DNA of 30,790 bases, from assembly GCA_003248805.1 (NCBI GenBank), contig QFQY01000053.1, forward strand, positions 1 through 30,790. The letters run 5' to 3'. The notes beneath the pieces were generated by a model. It searched no databases, was not told where the DNA came from, and saw only the letters and a program-made list of their open reading frames with translations. A program made the position numbers and the translations under genes. The stretch is from Chelatococcus sp. (lineage in GTDB: Bacteria; Pseudomonadota; Alphaproteobacteria; Rhizobiales; Beijerinckiaceae). Shown piece by piece: positions 16,319-24,048 of this stretch (position 1 is the stretch's first letter; every line of letters begins with the position of its first letter).

Positions 16319-16356
16319 GGGAAGGGAACCGGGTTTTCAGGCAAAGGTTCCCTCCC
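16319..16356 (-). terminator. Possible hairpin after the DUF2189 gene
   Basis: GGGAAGGGAACC (16319-16330) can pair with GGTTCCCTCCC (16346-16356) with one unpaired base and a 15-base loop. It lies 45 bases past the DUF2189 stop on the minus strand and before the 24-residue peptide. There is no T-run, so it may be a processing or attenuation hairpin. Confidence 0.4.
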
Positions 16357-16400
16357 GCATCCTCCCGAGGCTGGCGTTCCCGGCGCCGGCGGGCTGTGTC

Positions 16401-17195
16401 TCAGCCGGCCACGACCTTCCTGTAGAGATGCCAGCTCGCATGGCCTAGCACGGGCATCACGACCACGAGCCCGACCAGGACGGGCAGGCAGCCCAGCACG
16501 AGCAGGCCGGTGATCGTCAGGCCCCAATACATCATCACGCGCGGATTGGCCTCGACCGCCGCGATCGAGGTGCGGATCGCCGTCGGCGCATCGACATGCC
16601 GGTCGATCATGAGCGGGAAGGACACGACCGAGATCGAGAAGGCGGCGATGGCGAAGAGCAGACCGACCGAATTGCCGACGACGATCATCACCCAGCCGTC
16701 GAAGGTGGTGAAGACAGCCCGCAGGAATTCCGCCGCCGTCGCGTTCAGATCGGTGCCGAGAAGGCCGCGGTAGATGAACCAGGCGGCGAAGAGCCAGGCG
16801 ATGAAGAGCCCCGTCAGCATGGCGCCGAGCAGCGCGATCTGGCCGATGGCCGGCGAGCGCAGCAGGTCGAAGGCATGGCGCCATGACGAATCCAGGCCGC
16901 GCTCGCGCCGCCGACTGATCTCGTAGAGACCCACGGCCGCGAAAGGACCGAGCAGGGCGAAGCCGCCCAGAAGCGGAAACAGCAGCGGAAAGATGTTGTA
17001 GGTCAGCGTGAGATTGGCGATCAGGACGCCGGCGACGGGGTAGATCAGCGCGATGAAGACGAGATGGCTGGGCTTGGCCATGAAGTCTTCCCAGCCGAGC
17101 CTGAGCGCGTCCCTGAGATCTTTCGTCGTGATGGTGCGGACAGCCGGAACATCCGGCGCGCCGATATGGTGCAGGGTGCCGTCGAGATTGGCCAT
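16401..17195 (-). CDS. DUF2189 integral membrane protein
   Basis: Predicted inner-membrane protein of unknown function, 264 aa from the ATG at 17195, which has GGGAG about 8 bases upstream. After a 50-residue cytoplasmic N terminus there are about six hydrophobic segments (HLVFIALIYPVAGVLIANL; FPLLFPLLGGFALLGPFAAV; IGQIALLGAMLTGLFIAWLF; WVMIVVGNSVGLLFAIAAF; MMYWGLTITGLLVLGCLPVL; and a last one). The FPLMIDRHVDAPTAIRTSI stretch and the VGLYEISRRRERG loop are typical of DUF2189. It is divergent from ligA, separated by 184 bp that contains TATAGT near 17302 but no clear -35 partner. Confidence 0.88.
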   Translation of the reverse strand: MANLDGTLHHIGAPDVPAVRTITTKDLRDALRLGWEDFMAKPSHLVFIALIYPVAGVLIANLTLTYNIFPLLFPLLGGFALLGPFAAVGLYEISRRRERGLDSSWRHAFDLLRSPAIGQIALLGAMLTGLFIAWLFAAWFIYRGLLGTDLNATAAEFLRAVFTTFDGWVMIVVGNSVGLLFAIAAFSISVVSFPLMIDRHVDAPTAIRTSIAAVEANPRVMMYWGLTITGLLVLGCLPVLVGLVVVMPVLGHASWHLYRKVVAG

Positions 17196-17379
17196 GGCGT
17201 TGCTCCCGGTTCGGGGCCCGGTTCGCCTGGCGGCGCTCACGTCGATCCGCTCCCTGGATCGACGGCCGTTCAGGCGTCGAGCTTCCAGTTCATCGGTTCA
17301 ATATAGTCCTCCTGCGGGCTCTTGTCGCCAGCTCGCTCCTGACCTTCCTCGGCACCGCCATCTCGCTTAATGAGGGGCC

Positions 17380-19530
17380 ATGAGCGAGACCGACTCCACC
17401 CCCGTCGCAGACCTCACGCCCCGCCGGGCCAAGCTCGAGCACAAGCGCCTCGCCGCGCAGGTGGAGGCGGCCGATATCGCCTATCACCAGAACGACGCGC
17501 CGATCATGGACGACGCCGCCTATGACGCCATGCGGCGGCGGCTGGTCGAGATCGAGGAGGTCTTTCCGGAGCTGAAGGAGGCGGGCTCCGTCAGCGAGAA
17601 GGTGGGCGCGAGGCCGTCCGGCCGCTTCGCCAAGATCCGCCATCGCGTGCCGATGCTCTCGCTCAACAACGCCTTCTCCGACGAGGAGATCGGCGAGTTC
17701 GTGCAGAGGGTGCGCAGCTTCCTCGGGTGGAAGGGCGACGAGGGCCCCGCCTTCACGGCCGAGCCGAAGATCGACGGGCTGTCGCTCTCGCTGCGCTACG
17801 AGGACGGCAAGCTCGTCTCCGCCGCGACGCGCGGCGACGGCGAGGAGGGCGAGGACGTCACCGCCAATGCCCGCACCATCGCCGAAATCCCGCAGGAGCT
17901 GGCCGGCGCCGATGTGCCGGCGGTCGCCGAGGTGCGGGGCGAGGTCTATCTCGGCCATGCCGATTTCGCGGCGATCAACGAGCGGCAGCGCGAGAAGGGC
18001 CTGCCCGAATTCGCCAATCCGCGCAATGCGGCGGCCGGCTCGCTGCGCCAGCTCGACGTCGCGATCACCGCCGCGCGGCCCCTGCGCTTCTTCGCCTATG
18101 CCTGGGGCGAGATGCCGGTGAAGCCGGCGGCGACCCAGTTCGAGGTTGTGCAGGCCTTCGGGCGCTGGGGCTTCCGCACCAATCCGCTGATGGTCCGCTG
18201 CGAGAGCGTCGAGGAGCTGCTGGCGCGCTACCGGCTGATCGAGAGCCAGCGCGCGACGCTCGGCTACGACATCGACGGCGTGGTCTACAAGGTGGACGAT
18301 CTCGCGCTGCAGGAGCGGCTCGGCTTCGTCTCGCGGGCGCCGCGCTGGGCGCTCGCCCATAAGTTCCCGGCCGAGCTCGCCACGACGATCCTCGAGAACA
18401 TCGAGATCCAGGTCGGGCGCACGGGGGCGCTGTCCCCGGTGGCGCGTCTGAAGCCCGTCACGGTCGGCGGCGTCGTCGTCACCAATGCGACGCTGCACAA
18501 CGAGGACTATATCCGGGGCTTCGATTCCAAGGGGCTGCCGATCCGTGACGGCTCCGACATCCGCATCGGCGATACGGTGACGGTGAAGCGGGCCGGCGAC
18601 GTGATCCCGCGCGTCGAGTCGGTCGATCTGTCGAAGCGCCCGCCGGATTCGAAGCCTTATGCGTTTCCCAGCGTCTGCCCGGCCTGCGGCAGCCATGCCG
18701 TGCGCGAGCACAATCCGCGCACGGGCAAGGAAGATGCGGTGCGCCGCTGCACCGGCGGCTTGATCTGCCCCGCGCAGTCGGTCGAGCGGCTGAAGCATTT
18801 CGTCTCGCGCGACGCGCTCGATATCGACGGGCTGGGCGAGAAGCAGATCGAGTTCTTCTTCACCGACCCCGAGCTGCCGGTCAGGGAGCCGGCCGAGATC
18901 TTCTCGCTCGCGCGCCGCGACGAGGCGAACTTCAAGAAGCTGAAGGACAAGGAGGGCTTCGGCTCCGTCAGCGTGCGCAAGCTCTTCGACGCGATCGAGG
19001 CCGCCCGCACGCCCGCGCTCAACCGTTTCGTCTTCGGGCTCGGCATTCGCCATGTCGGCGAGACCAATGCCCGGCTGCTCGCCCGCCATTACGGCAGTTT
19101 CGAGGCCCTGCGCGAGGCGGTCGCTGCGGCGGCCGACCCGCTTTCGCCGCAGCGGCTGGCGCTCGATGCGATTGATGGCGTCGGGCCGACCGTGGTCGAG
19201 GCGCTGATCCAGTTCTTCGGGGAGCCCCACAACCAGGACCTGCTCGACCGGCTGCTCGCAGAGGTGAGGCCGCAGCCGATGGAGGCGGTGGTCTCGACCA
19301 GCCCCGTGGCCGGCCAGACCGTCGTCTTCACCGGGGCGCTGGAGCGCATGACGCGCGACGAGGCCAAGGCGATGGCCGAGCGGCTGGGCGCGAAGGTCGC
19401 CGGGTCGGTCTCGGCGAAGACCGATCTCGTCGTCGCGGGGCCGGGGGCGGGCTCCAAGCTCAAGGACGCTCAGAAGCACGGCGTCAAGGTGATCGACGAG
19501 GCCGGCTGGTTCGACCTGATCGGCGGGTAG
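17380..19530 (+). CDS. ligA: LigA, NAD-dependent DNA ligase
   Basis: Seals nicks in replication and repair with NAD as cofactor. The 716 aa carry the Ia domain (AYHQNDAPIMDDAAYDAMRR), the adenylation domain with catalytic lysine in EPKIDGLSL at about residue 130, GEVYLGHADF, NPRNAAAGSLRQLD and YDIDGVVYKVDD, the OB fold (VGRTGALSPVARLKPV), a four-cysteine zinc site starting at CPACGS near residue 432, helix-hairpin-helix repeats (FGLGIRHVGETNARLLA, IDGVGPTVVEAL), and a C-terminal BRCT domain from about 640 (VVFTGALERMTRDEAKAMAE). GAGGGGCC directly precedes the ATG. In relatives ligA follows recN; here it is separated from it by more than 11 kb. Confidence 0.98.
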   Translation: MSETDSTPVADLTPRRAKLEHKRLAAQVEAADIAYHQNDAPIMDDAAYDAMRRRLVEIEEVFPELKEAGSVSEKVGARPSGRFAKIRHRVPMLSLNNAFSDEEIGEFVQRVRSFLGWKGDEGPAFTAEPKIDGLSLSLRYEDGKLVSAATRGDGEEGEDVTANARTIAEIPQELAGADVPAVAEVRGEVYLGHADFAAINERQREKGLPEFANPRNAAAGSLRQLDVAITAARPLRFFAYAWGEMPVKPAATQFEVVQAFGRWGFRTNPLMVRCESVEELLARYRLIESQRATLGYDIDGVVYKVDDLALQERLGFVSRAPRWALAHKFPAELATTILENIEIQVGRTGALSPVARLKPVTVGGVVVTNATLHNEDYIRGFDSKGLPIRDGSDIRIGDTVTVKRAGDVIPRVESVDLSKRPPDSKPYAFPSVCPACGSHAVREHNPRTGKEDAVRRCTGGLICPAQSVERLKHFVSRDALDIDGLGEKQIEFFFTDPELPVREPAEIFSLARRDEANFKKLKDKEGFGSVSVRKLFDAIEAARTPALNRFVFGLGIRHVGETNARLLARHYGSFEALREAVAAAADPLSPQRLALDAIDGVGPTVVEALIQFFGEPHNQDLLDRLLAEVRPQPMEAVVSTSPVAGQTVVFTGALERMTRDEAKAMAERLGAKVAGSVSAKTDLVVAGPGAGSKLKDAQKHGVKVIDEAGWFDLIGG

Positions 19531-19544
19531 CTCCGGGGCGGATG

Positions 19545-19579
19545 CGGGCTTTCGCGAAGCGCGGCCCCCGAAAGGCCCG
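19545..19579. terminator. Hairpin between convergent ligA and AraC gene
   Basis: CGGGCTTTCG (19545-19554) pairs with CGAAAGGCCCG (19569-19579) apart from one bulged base, with a 14-base loop. The position, 14 bases past the ligA stop and before the end of a converging gene, suits a two-way transcription stop. No U-tract is present. Confidence 0.45.
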
Positions 19580-19598
19580 GCGCTGGAGGCGAGGGGGG

Positions 19599-20567
19599 TC
19601 AGCCCCTTTCCGCCAGCGCCATGAATGCGCTCGCCGGCGGCAGCGCGGGTGCGCCGCGCCGTGCCGCGCTGGGCGCGAGCCCCGTGACACGCTTGAAGGC
19701 GCGGCTGAAGGACGCCTCCGATTCATAGCCGAGCCGGCGGGCCACCACGGCGATCTTCAGCTGGTCGCGCTCCAGCCATTGCCGAGCCTGATGCATGCGC
19801 ACCTGGGCGACATAGCGGGCCGGCGTCTCGCCCACGACCTCGGCGAAGCGTTCGGCGAAACCGGAGCGCGAGGCGCCCATCAGCCTCGCGAGGGCCTCGA
19901 CCGTCCAGTCGCGGGCCGGGTCGAGATGGATCGCGGCCAGCACCTTGCCGATGTTCTCGCAGCGCGCGGCGGCGATCCAACCGCTCGAATCGCCGCAGCC
20001 ATGCTCGACCCAGTGGCGGATGATGCTGGCGGCGAGCACATCGGCGAGGCGCGCGAGGATGCCGCCCGCGCCGACGCGGTCCATCGCGACCTCGCAACCC
20101 ATGGTCTGGAGCAGTTGCGGGATGCCGGGCTCGCGGCTGGCCAGCTCCTGCGCCATCATCAGGTTAGGCATCATCCTGAGCAGCGGATGCGAGGAATCGA
20201 CGTTGAAGGTCATGTTGCCGCTGAACAGCAACGTGCCTTCGCCCTCGCCGCCGGCCGCGACGTCGACGATGTTGTCGCAGAGCTGGCGGACCTGGCAGCG
20301 GCCGAGCGGGGCCGGCGGCACGTCGGGCGCGCTGGCGACGACATGGGCGGTGCCGCGCGGCAGCAGCACCGCATCGCCATGGCCGAGCGCGAGCCAGTCC
20401 TGCCCCGCGAGAGCGAGCCAGCAGGCGCGGCCGGAGACGAAATAGAAGCGCGCGGCGGCCTGTTCTGGCACGCCGACGGCCCAGGGAGCGGTCATGCGGC
20501 AGCGGCCGTAGTCGACGCCGTCCAGGCGCAGGCCGCGCAGCATCTCGGTCAGGGGGTCTTCGGGCAT
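19599..20567 (-). CDS. AraC-family regulator with cupin_6 sensor domain
   Basis: Transcription factor of 322 aa from the ATG at 20567. The N-terminal half (DPLTEMLRGLRLDGVDYGRC ... APWAVGVPE ... DAVLLPRGTAHVVA) matches the cupin_6 sensor type. The C-terminal ~100 residues hold two helix-turn-helix units: LARLMGASRSGFAERFAEVV and VARRLGYESEASFSRAFKRV, with TGLAPSAARR at the end. The frame stays open far upstream, through the facing MFS gene, but only this start gives the family architecture. It is divergent from the MFS exporter with a 100-bp shared promoter region, so it probably controls that gene. Confidence 0.92.
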   Translation of the reverse strand: MPEDPLTEMLRGLRLDGVDYGRCRMTAPWAVGVPEQAAARFYFVSGRACWLALAGQDWLALGHGDAVLLPRGTAHVVASAPDVPPAPLGRCQVRQLCDNIVDVAAGGEGEGTLLFSGNMTFNVDSSHPLLRMMPNLMMAQELASREPGIPQLLQTMGCEVAMDRVGAGGILARLADVLAASIIRHWVEHGCGDSSGWIAAARCENIGKVLAAIHLDPARDWTVEALARLMGASRSGFAERFAEVVGETPARYVAQVRMHQARQWLERDQLKIAVVARRLGYESEASFSRAFKRVTGLAPSAARRGAPALPPASAFMALAERG

Positions 20568-20667
20568 CGGCGTTCTGGACGATCTGATATGGCTTTTGGC
20601 GAAACTAGCATGGAAGCTCCAGTCCGTCCTCGTCATCTTCCAGCACCTGTCCGCTTCGGAGATCGCC

Positions 20668-21879
20668 ATGACCGATTCCCTTTCCACCGCCTCCACCGCC
20701 GTGCTGCCCGACGCGACGGAGCGGGACGCTCCCGCCTGGGCGGCGGTCGCCTCGCTCGTGCTCGGGGTCTTCGGCCTCGTGACCGCCGAATTCCTTCCCG
20801 CCAGCCTGCTGACGCCGATCGCGGCCGAACTGGGCATATCGGACGGTGCCGCCGGCCAGAGCGTGACCGCGACGGCGGTCGTCGCGATCTTCGCCTCGCT
20901 CTTCACATCGGTCCTGACGCGCGGGCTCGACAGGCGCCTCGTCGTGCTGGGGCTCACGAGCCTGCTCGTGGTCTCCAATCTCCTCGTCGCGTTGGCGGAC
21001 ACGCTGGGCCTGCTGCTCGCGGGGCGCGTGCTGCTCGGCATCGGGCTCGGCGGCTTCTGGTCGATGGTCGCCGCGACCGCGATGCGTCTCGTGCCGGCGT
21101 CGGACCTGCCACGCGCGCTGTCCCTGATCTTCATGGGCGTTTCGGCGGCGACCGTCAGCGCGGCGCCGATCGGCGCCTATCTCGGCGATCTCATCGGCTG
21201 GCGCGCGGTGTTCGGGCTCGGAGCGGTGGTCGGAGCGGCCGCGCTGCTCGCGCAGATCATGACCATCCCGCGCCTGCCGCCGCTCGCCGTCGCCGATATC
21301 GGCACGCTGTTCTCCCTGCTCGCGCGGGGGAATGTGCGGCTCGTGCTGCTGACGGTGCTGGTCGTGATCTCCGGGCATTTCGCCGGTTTCACCTATGTGC
21401 GCCCGTTTCTGGAGCAGGTGCCGAAGCTGGGCGTCGAGGCGGTCTCGCTGGTTCTGCTGGCCTATGGGCTCGGCGGCTTCGCCGGCAACTATCTCGGCGG
21501 CACGCTCGCCGGGCGCAGCGCTCCCGCCGCGGTGATCCTCGGCGCCCTGCTGGTCGCGGCGACAGCGGCGACGCTGCTCGTCTTCGGGGCGTCGCCCTGG
21601 GCGTCCGCGGTCGCGGTGGGGTTCTGGGGGCTCGCCTTCGGCATGCTGCCGGTCGCGATCCAGACCTGGATGGTGCGCATTTCCTCCGATCAGGCGGAAG
21701 CGGCCGGCGGGCTGCTCGTGGCGGCGTTCCAGGTGGCGATCGCGGGCGGGGCCGTGCTCGGCGGCGTCCTGGTCGACCGCTTCGGAGCGCTCGGCGCGAC
21801 GGGCTATTGCGCCGCCGCCGCCCTCCTCGCCGCCATGCTCGTCCTCGCTTTGGCGCGGGACGGGCGCCGGCCGGCCTGA
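20668..21879 (+). CDS. MFS exporter (DHA1 type)
   Basis: Twelve-helix major facilitator transporter of 403 aa, inner membrane, probably a drug or metabolite/proton antiporter. The ATG at 20668 follows GGAGATCGCC and gives the short hydrophilic N terminus MTDSLSTAS before helix 1 (VASLVLGVFGLVTAEFLPAS). GLVTAEFLPASLLTPIAAEL and the loop 2-3 and helix 4 region GRVLLGIGLGGFWSMVAATA resemble NepI-type (purine nucleoside efflux) and arabinose-efflux-like members. An upstream in-frame ATG at 20596 would add an unlike extension. It is divergent from the AraC/cupin regulator. The substrate is not deducible. Confidence 0.9.
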   Translation: MTDSLSTASTAVLPDATERDAPAWAAVASLVLGVFGLVTAEFLPASLLTPIAAELGISDGAAGQSVTATAVVAIFASLFTSVLTRGLDRRLVVLGLTSLLVVSNLLVALADTLGLLLAGRVLLGIGLGGFWSMVAATAMRLVPASDLPRALSLIFMGVSAATVSAAPIGAYLGDLIGWRAVFGLGAVVGAAALLAQIMTIPRLPPLAVADIGTLFSLLARGNVRLVLLTVLVVISGHFAGFTYVRPFLEQVPKLGVEAVSLVLLAYGLGGFAGNYLGGTLAGRSAPAAVILGALLVAATAATLLVFGASPWASAVAVGFWGLAFGMLPVAIQTWMVRISSDQAEAAGGLLVAAFQVAIAGGAVLGGVLVDRFGALGATGYCAAAALLAAMLVLALARDGRRPA

Positions 21880-21937
21880 TCGCGCCCATCACTTTTCTTC
21901 AAGACAGTGCGGCCCGGTTCCGGTCTAACCTCCCCTC

Positions 21938-22801
21938 ATGCAGTCGATTTCGCAGGAACAGGCCTTGTCCGAGGCGCCGCTGAAGGCGGGGGAGCGGGCG
22001 CATCTCTTCGCGGCGCGCCGCTTCGACGGGTTGGAATTTCTGGCGGCGACCTTCCGCACCCATGCCTATGCGCCCCACGCCCACGACACCTATGCGATCG
22101 GCACGATCGAGCAGGGCTGCGAGATCTGGCATGCGCGCGGGCAGACGCTCCATGCCGGCCCCGGCGACATCGTGTTGAACCATCCGCTCGACGTCCATGA
22201 CGGGGCGCCGAGCGAGGGCGGCTATCGCTACCGGATGAGCTACCCCACCGTCGAATTGATGTCCGAGATCGCTGGCTCGCTGACCGGGCGGGAGCAGATC
22301 GGGACGCCGTTCTTCCCTGCGCCGGTGGTGCAGGATCCGGACGGGGCGGCGCTTTTCGCCGAGGCGCACCGCCTGCTGGAGGAGGGCGCCGACGCGCTTG
22401 CCGGCGAGGAGGCGCTGCTGCGCGCCTTTGCGGCCATGCTGGCGCGCCATGCCGATCTGACGCTGCGCGGCATCGGCCGCGAGGATGGGCCGGTCGCGCG
22501 GGTCAAGCAGCTGATCGAGGCGCGCCATGACGAGGATCTGTCATTGGCCGAGCTGGCGCAGGCGGCCGGCATGCCGCGCCATCATCTGATCCGCGCCTTC
22601 CGGCGGGAAACGGGGCTGACGCCGCATGCCTGGCTGGTCGATGTCCGCGTCCGGCGGGCGCGCGAGCGGCTGCGGCGCGGCGAGATGCCGGGCGAGGTCG
22701 CCGCCGCGACCGGCTTCTGCGACCAGGCGCATCTGACGCGCACCTTCAAGGCGCGGCTCGGCGTCACGCCCGGCGCCTTTCGTGCCGCCCATTCCGGCTG
22801 A
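21938..22801 (+). CDS. AraC-family regulator with AraC-binding (cupin) domain
   Basis: Transcription factor of 287 aa. The N-terminal sensor domain has HAYAPHAHDTYAIGTIEQG and HAGPGDIVLNHPLDVHDG, the cupin pattern of the AraC_binding family. The C-terminal DNA-binding part has LSLAELAQAAGMPRHHLIRA, FRRETGLTPHAWLVDVRVRR and VAAATGFCDQAHLTRTFKAR. It lies 24 bp before azlC on the same strand; regulators of this shape are often found with azlCD, so it probably controls the exporter in response to its substrate. Confidence 0.93.
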   Translation: MQSISQEQALSEAPLKAGERAHLFAARRFDGLEFLAATFRTHAYAPHAHDTYAIGTIEQGCEIWHARGQTLHAGPGDIVLNHPLDVHDGAPSEGGYRYRMSYPTVELMSEIAGSLTGREQIGTPFFPAPVVQDPDGAALFAEAHRLLEEGADALAGEEALLRAFAAMLARHADLTLRGIGREDGPVARVKQLIEARHDEDLSLAELAQAAGMPRHHLIRAFRRETGLTPHAWLVDVRVRRARERLRRGEMPGEVAAATGFCDQAHLTRTFKARLGVTPGAFRAAHSG

Positions 22802-22825
22802 CGCCGTCGTCCAGCGAGCCTTTCC

Positions 22826-23548
22826 ATGTCCACGATGCGAGACGACATCAGGCGCGGCCTGAGCGATATCTGGCCGGCTGCCGTGGCGGCCGCGCCGATC
22901 GGCCTGCTGTTCGGCGCGGTCGCGGCCGGCAAGGGGCTTTCGCCGCTCGAGGTCTTCCTGATGAGCGCCATGGTCTTCGCGGGCGGCGCGCAGTTCGCGG
23001 CCGTCGAACTCTGGGCGAGTCCGGCGCCGATCGCTGCGCTGATCTTCTCGACGCTGCTGATCAACGCCCGCCATGTTCTGATGGGGGCTTCGCTGGCGCC
23101 CAAGCTCCGAGGCTTCGGCGGCTGGCAGAAATGGCTCGGCCTCTACTACATGGCCGACGAGAACTGGGCGCTCGCCGAGAAGCGGGCGCGCACGCACCGG
23201 CTGACGCCGGCCTACTGGTTCGCGATGGTGGTGCCCTTCGTGCTGGGCTGGCTGACCACATCGATCCTGGGCGCCATGATCGGCGCGGTCCTGGGCGATC
23301 CGAAGCGGCTGGGGGCGGATTTCGCCTTCACCGCGCTGTTCATTGCGCTCGTCGCCGCCTTCTGGAAGGGGCGGGTGACGTTCTGGACGGTCGCAGCAGC
23401 CGGGATCGCCTCGGCCGTGATCTACCGGCTGGCGGGGCCGCCCTGGCATGTCGCCGCCGGTGCCGTCTGTGGGCTTGCCGCGGCGTGGATGGCGGCCGAC
23501 GAGGCGCCCCAGGCGCAGCCGATCGTGATCGACGAGGCCGGACCATGA
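22826..23548 (+). CDS. azlC: AzlC, branched-chain amino acid exporter large subunit
   Basis: Inner-membrane subunit of an AzlCD-type exporter (branched-chain amino acids and analogues). The 240 aa include the family pattern AAPIGLLFGAVAAGKGLSPL, MSAMVFAGGAQFAAVELW, STLLINARHVLMGASLAP and YMADENWAL, plus about seven hydrophobic segments. The stop overlaps the azlD start by four bases (ATGA), so the two subunits are translationally coupled. It is probably co-transcribed with the AraC gene 24 bp upstream. Confidence 0.94.
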   Translation: MSTMRDDIRRGLSDIWPAAVAAAPIGLLFGAVAAGKGLSPLEVFLMSAMVFAGGAQFAAVELWASPAPIAALIFSTLLINARHVLMGASLAPKLRGFGGWQKWLGLYYMADENWALAEKRARTHRLTPAYWFAMVVPFVLGWLTTSILGAMIGAVLGDPKRLGADFAFTALFIALVAAFWKGRVTFWTVAAAGIASAVIYRLAGPPWHVAAGAVCGLAAAWMAADEAPQAQPIVIDEAGP

Positions 23549-23844
23549 CCATCGACCCGATCAACCTCCTCGCCTTCCTCGGCATGGCCATCGTGACCTA
23601 TGCGACGCGCGTCGCCGGTCTTGCGCTGGCGGGGCGGCTGAACCTGTCGCCGCGGGCTCAGGCCGCCTTCGACGCGATCCCGCCGGCCGTGCTCGTCGCG
23701 GTGATCGCGCCGAGCGCGCTGGCCACCGGCTGGGCCGAGACGGCCGCCGCTGCCATTGCCGCGCTGGCGGCGACGCGGTTGCCGCTGCTGGGCGTGGTCG
23801 CTGCTGGCGTCGTTGCGGTGGTGGCGTTCAGGGCGGTGGGGTGA
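23545..23844 (+). CDS. azlD: AzlD, branched-chain amino acid exporter small subunit
   Basis: Small membrane partner of AzlC, 99 aa, with three or four hydrophobic helices. The N-terminal FLGMAIVTYATRVAGLALAG and the DAIPPAVLVAVIAP segment are typical of AzlD. The ATG at 23545 overlaps the azlC stop. No gene follows on this strand; a palindromic repeat lies 55 bp downstream. Confidence 0.93.
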   Translation: MTIDPINLLAFLGMAIVTYATRVAGLALAGRLNLSPRAQAAFDAIPPAVLVAVIAPSALATGWAETAAAAIAALAATRLPLLGVVAAGVVAVVAFRAVG

Positions 23845-23898
23845 GTTGCGCACCGGGCCAAGACAGCTGGAGCGTGCTTCCTTATTGCGGAACCACGC

Positions 23899-23993
23899 CG
23901 TCATTCCGGACAAGCCGCGATAGCGGCGCCGATCCGGAATCCATCGAAGGGCGCTGCGCTCTATGATGGATCCCGGGTCAAGCCCGGGATGAC
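23899..23993. repeat. Dispersed palindromic (REP-like) element after azlD
   Basis: Starts CGTCATTCCGGACAAGCC and ends GGGTCAAGCCCGGGATGAC. It has several nested stems: GATCCGGAAT against ATTCCGGA, GCCGCGATAGCGGC, and CCCGGGTCAAGCCCGGG. Read on the minus strand its end (GTCATCCCGGGCTTGACCCG) matches the start of the elements at 3037, 27729 and 29132. It lies between convergent azlD and the M24 peptidase gene. Confidence 0.8.
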
Positions 23994-24048
23994 CACGTGT
24001 TTCCGTGCAAAATCAGGATGATCTAAAGGTGCGGGGAACCCGCGCTTG

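Noticed and set aside
17290..19479. A minus-strand open frame of about 730 codons
   Set aside because: Antisense to ligA, which is intact and well conserved; no recognisable domain in the minus-strand reading.
20605..21378. A minus-strand frame, and an upstream extension of the AraC gene, across the MFS transporter
   Set aside because: The MFS gene has clear helices and a good ribosome-binding site; the AraC family architecture begins at 20567.
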